Source: Deltaproteobacteria bacterium (GTDB lineage: Bacteria > Myxococcota_A > UBA796 > UBA9615). From it: 8,106 nucleotides of DNA. Both the position numbers and the translations under genes were made by a program. Shown piece by piece: positions 5,904 through 8,106 of the stretch. The notes below the pieces were generated by a model, which worked only from the letters and a program-made list of their open reading frames with translations, ran no database searches and was not told the DNA's origin. The stretch lies in contig JAJDAI010000832.1 in assembly GCA_029261955.1 (NCBI GenBank), positions 1 to 8,106 of the forward strand, given 5' to 3'. Each line of letters begins with the position of its first letter. The stretch's first letter is position 1.

Positions 5904-6569
5904 ATGGTGGACCTCCCAGACCCCAGACCTCTGCGTGCGTTCGACCGCGCCTGGCTGGCTCGGGTTCCCATCGCGTCGTTGGATCAGGACGATCTTCCCG
6001 GCTGGGAGGAGCTCGATCCCGACGAGGAGGCCCACGCCCGCGCCTGCAAACCGAGGCGGATGCGCGAGTTTGTCGCCGGCCGGGTGGCGCTGCGCCGGGC
6101 GCTGGTCGCGGCGGGCTGGCGCGGCCGGCTGGCGCTGCTCGTGCAGGATGGCGGCGGACCGCTGCTGCCCCCGAGCTTCACCGGCTCGATCACTCACAAG
6201 GACGGGCTGGCCGCGGCGATCGCGGCGCCGCTCGCGAGCGGGCTGACCCTCGGCCTGGACTGCGAGGTGGTCGGTGATCGCGAGCGGCTGGGCATCGCGA
6301 AGAAGGTCCTGCGCGAGGCCGAGCTGGCGACCTGGCGTTTCGAGGGATCGACCTGGCGGGGGCTGCTGGAGCGCTTCTCGACCAAGGAGGCCATCTACAA
6401 GGCCCTGCACCCCCACGTGCCGCGCTACATCGGCTTCGAGGAGGCCGAGCTCGTGGGCGGCTCCATCACGATGCACCTCGCCCGGGCCGAGGGTCCGTTC
6501 CAGCTGCGGCGGGAGCTGTGGTGGGAGGGCGAGCGGCTGTTCTCGGTCGTGTCCGCTCGGCGTCAGTAG
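5904..6569 (+). CDS. 4'-phosphopantetheinyl transferase superfamily protein (EntD/Sfp-like)
   Basis: Transfers the 4'-phosphopantetheine arm of CoA to a serine of acyl, peptidyl or aryl carrier proteins. It has 221 residues, close to EntD-type enzymes. Visible motifs in order: RRMREFVAGRVALRRAL (51-67), the family's N-terminal Arg-rich helix; SITHKDGLAAAIA (95-107), the CoA-contacting SxSH-like segment; GLDCE (117-121), with Asp119 and Glu121 as predicted magnesium ligands; and FSTKEAIYKAL (158-168), with Lys161, Glu162 and Lys166 of the FSxKEAxYK signature. The core appears intact. No PKS, NRPS or carrier protein gene is nearby, so it may serve fatty-acid synthesis or a distant cluster. ATG 5904 is the only ATG close to the domain start; it lacks a clear Shine-Dalgarno, and the open frame upstream is antisense shadow. 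Its 3' end overlaps the converging FG-GAP gene by 7 bp. Confidence 0.9.
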   Translation: MVDLPDPRPLRAFDRAWLARVPIASLDQDDLPGWEELDPDEEAHARACKPRRMREFVAGRVALRRALVAAGWRGRLALLVQDGGGPLLPPSFTGSITHKDGLAAAIAAPLASGLTLGLDCEVVGDRERLGIAKKVLREAELATWRFEGSTWRGLLERFSTKEAIYKALHPHVPRYIGFEEAELVGGSITMHLARAEGPFQLRRELWWEGERLFSVVSARRQ

Positions 6570-8106
6570 GGGCTGATGAGCAGGTAGGCGCGGCCGGAGT
6601 CCAGCGCGGGCGAGCCGTGGCCGGGCGCGCCGATGAGCAGGTCTGCCTTGCTGTCCGCGTCCACGTCCCCGCCGGCGAGGCTGCTGCCGGCTGCGTCCCC
6701 AACCCAGTCGCCGACGAAGATCGCGTCGGCCGTGGCCTCGTCGTGGGCCCCCGTCAGCGAGGCGAGGGTCGAGGAGCGCCAGAGGAAGGCCTTGCCGGTC
6801 CCGCCGCTGGCGGTCTCCGGCGCACCGACGAGCAGATCGTCCGCTCCGTCCCCGTCCACGTCGCCCGCGCTGCGGACCACCGTGCCGAAGCCCTCATCCA
6901 GCAGCACCCCGTTCAGCGTGAGATCTGCGTCTGCCACCGTGGTCACCCCGGGTAGAACCTGCAGGAGGGTGGTGCTCGTGAAGATCGCGACGAAGCCGGT
7001 GCCGCCGTCCTCCTCCGCGCCGAGTACCAGCTCGCTGTTCCCGTCCCCGTCGAAGTCGTCCAGGAAGCAGACACTCGTGCCGACGCGGTCCGAGACGCCG
7101 ACCCCCTCGATGAACAGGTTCGCGCCGGCCGAGACGCTGGCTACGCCAGGGGGCAGGCTGCTGCCGAGCCACAGGTAGACGCGGCCGCGGTCGAGCAGCC
7201 CCGCGTGGGGCGCTCCGACCGCGAGGTCCGCGAGGCCGTCGCCATCGACGTCCCCGTCCACCGCAGCAGGGGAGGCCCCGCTGCCTGCCTGACCGATCAG
7301 CTTGGTGGAGCGGGACGAGGCTGAGTTGGCGCCCGGGTTGAGGTTTGCCGGATCGAAGACGAAGGCCGCCCCCGCCGAGCTGCCGCCTTCGACGTCCGCC
7401 GCCGCCCCGAGCGCGAAGAACGCTGCGCCGCTGCCGTCCAGGTCGCCCGGGCTGGGGGCCAGCTCCCCGGCGAAGCCGTCGTCGGTCGTCTCGCCGGTGA
7501 CGCCCAGCCAGGCGTCCGACGGCATGACGGTTGTCGCGGAGCCGAGCAGGCTGCTGCCGAAGGCGCGGAGCAGGCCCGGTTCGCCCGCGGGGGCGGAACC
7601 GACGAGCAGGTCTGGATCGCCGTCTCCGTCGAAGTCGGGCCCGGGCGCGAGGGCGACGCCGAGGCCCTCGCCGCCCTCGCCGAAGACGAGGGTGTGGGAG
7701 CCGGCGAGGGGCACGGTGGGGCCTGCGGCCAGCACCTCCGAGGAGTGGAGCACGTAGGCGCGGCCCGCACCGTTGACGCCGTAGCCCGGCGCGCCGACGA
7801 CGAATTCCAGGCCGCCGTCCCCGTCCAGATCTGAGAGGAAGGCCACGGCGGCGCCCGCCTGGTTGCCCACATCCTCCGCCGCGAGCACGAAGGGGGCGCC
7901 GGCGAGCAGCACGTTGTGGTCGTCGTGGCCATCGCAGTCGGTGTCGCGGGCGTCCCAGGACTCGGGGGCGCCGGGGAAGACGCTGGGGTCGCCGTCGTCG
8001 CAGTCCCCGTCGGCTTCGGCGAGGCCGTCCCCGTCGTTGTCCGCCGGGTCGGCCGTCGCGTCGTCGTCGTCCGGGGTGGCGTCGTCGTCGTCGTCCGGGG
8101 TGGCGT
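6563..8106 (-). CDS. Secreted FG-GAP beta-propeller protein with MopE metal-binding motif (N-terminus outside window)
   Basis: 513 C-terminal residues are visible and the frame is open to the right edge, so the start and any signal peptide are missing. The visible part begins with an Asp-rich linker (1-33, DDDDATP repeats, then DNDGDGLAEADGD). A MopE-type putative metal-binding motif follows (34-62), DCDDGDPSVFPGAPES through DTDCDGHDD, with Cys35 and Cys56. Seven FG-GAP repeats come next, each with a calcium-loop-like DxDxDG core starting at residues 92, 157, 221, 285, 350, 415 and 480 and most followed by DLLVGAP-like strands. This predicts a seven-bladed propeller like those of integrin alpha chains. 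Repeats 3 (DLDGSG) and 7 (DVDADS) are the most degenerate. The protein ends directly after blade 7 with no anchor. GTG 7912 is an internal codon, not the start, because the MopE motif lies upstream of it. The cargo or partner is unknown; a surface-binding or adhesion role is inferred. Confidence 0.93.
   Translation of the reverse strand, partial: ATPDDDDDATPDDDDATADPADNDGDGLAEADGDCDDGDPSVFPGAPESWDARDTDCDGHDDHNVLLAGAPFVLAAEDVGNQAGAAVAFLSDLDGDGGLEFVVGAPGYGVNGAGRAYVLHSSEVLAAGPTVPLAGSHTLVFGEGGEGLGVALAPGPDFDGDGDPDLLVGSAPAGEPGLLRAFGSSLLGSATTVMPSDAWLGVTGETTDDGFAGELAPSPGDLDGSGAAFFALGAAADVEGGSSAGAAFVFDPANLNPGANSASSRSTKLIGQAGSGASPAAVDGDVDGDGLADLAVGAPHAGLLDRGRVYLWLGSSLPPGVASVSAGANLFIEGVGVSDRVGTSVCFLDDFDGDGNSELVLGAEEDGGTGFVAIFTSTTLLQVLPGVTTVADADLTLNGVLLDEGFGTVVRSAGDVDGDGADDLLVGAPETASGGTGKAFLWRSSTLASLTGAHDEATADAIFVGDWVGDAAGSSLAGGDVDADSKADLLIGAPGHGSPALDSGRAYLLISPY
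8060..8104 (-). repeat. GTC-rich tandem repeat encoding DDDDATP units
   Basis: A 21-bp unit (8060-8080) and a 24-bp unit (8081-8104) differ by one GTC triplet and share the tail CCGGGGTGGC. On the - strand they encode Asp4-Ala-Thr-Pro and Asp5-Ala-Thr-Pro type linkers. The array runs off the window, so the copy number is unknown. Confidence 0.8.

Noticed and set aside
5751..6476. N-terminal extension of the - strand membrane protein
   Set aside because: It lies antisense within the transferase gene, reads as low-complexity Arg/Ala/Gly, and a consensus AGGAG supports the internal ATG at 5750.
8060..8104. GTC-rich repeats as a CRISPR or non-coding repeat array
   Set aside because: The repeats stay in frame with the FG-GAP/MopE gene and encode Asp-Ala-Thr-Pro linkers; there are no unique spacers.

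Overview
This 8.1 kb window is GC-rich and densely coding. It looks chromosomal, from a Gram-negative bacterium. The best guess is Myxococcota or a related former deltaproteobacterial lineage. That guess rests on a secreted Asp-rich protein carrying a MopE-type metal-binding motif and seven FG-GAP repeats, and on a single-pass protein with an Asp/Glu/Tyr-rich cytosolic head and a Pro-Thr-Glu linker. It is an inference from protein style; the window has no rRNA or other phylogenetic marker.

Left part (1-2388). The window opens inside a citrate synthase family gene on the + strand. Its visible part matches the subgroup that usually carries an N-terminal DNA-binding-like helix-turn-helix, which would lie off the window. 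About 100 bp later comes an AmpG-like major facilitator permease on the + strand. It runs tail-to-tail, with one base between stop codons, into a 72-residue protein of unknown function on the - strand.

Middle part (2389-4595). A roughly 95 bp divergent spacer separates the small gene from rsgA, the circularly permuted GTPase of 30S ribosome maturation. rsgA appears to start at a TTG behind a good Shine-Dalgarno sequence, and a GC hairpin sits just upstream of that site. The rsgA stop codon overlaps the GTG start of a quinone-oxidoreductase-like medium-chain dehydrogenase/reductase, so the two are probably translationally coupled. A strong inverted repeat follows and separates this pair from the converging - strand gene.

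Right part (4596-8106). A - strand gene encodes a membrane-anchored protein with a helical, TPR-like C-terminal domain that is predicted to be extracytoplasmic. Divergent from it is a 4'-phosphopantetheinyl transferase of the EntD/Sfp superfamily. The 3' end of that gene overlaps by 7 bp the 3' end of the FG-GAP/MopE protein, which enters from the right edge with its N-terminus missing.

How the genes relate: only rsgA plus the oxidoreductase look like one operon. The other genes are arranged divergently or convergently and share no obvious pathway. I saw no mobile element, CRISPR array, tRNA or rRNA gene, and no clear evidence of a new multi-gene system. The more interesting items are the two repeat-rich envelope proteins, the small unknown protein, and the leader hairpin of rsgA.
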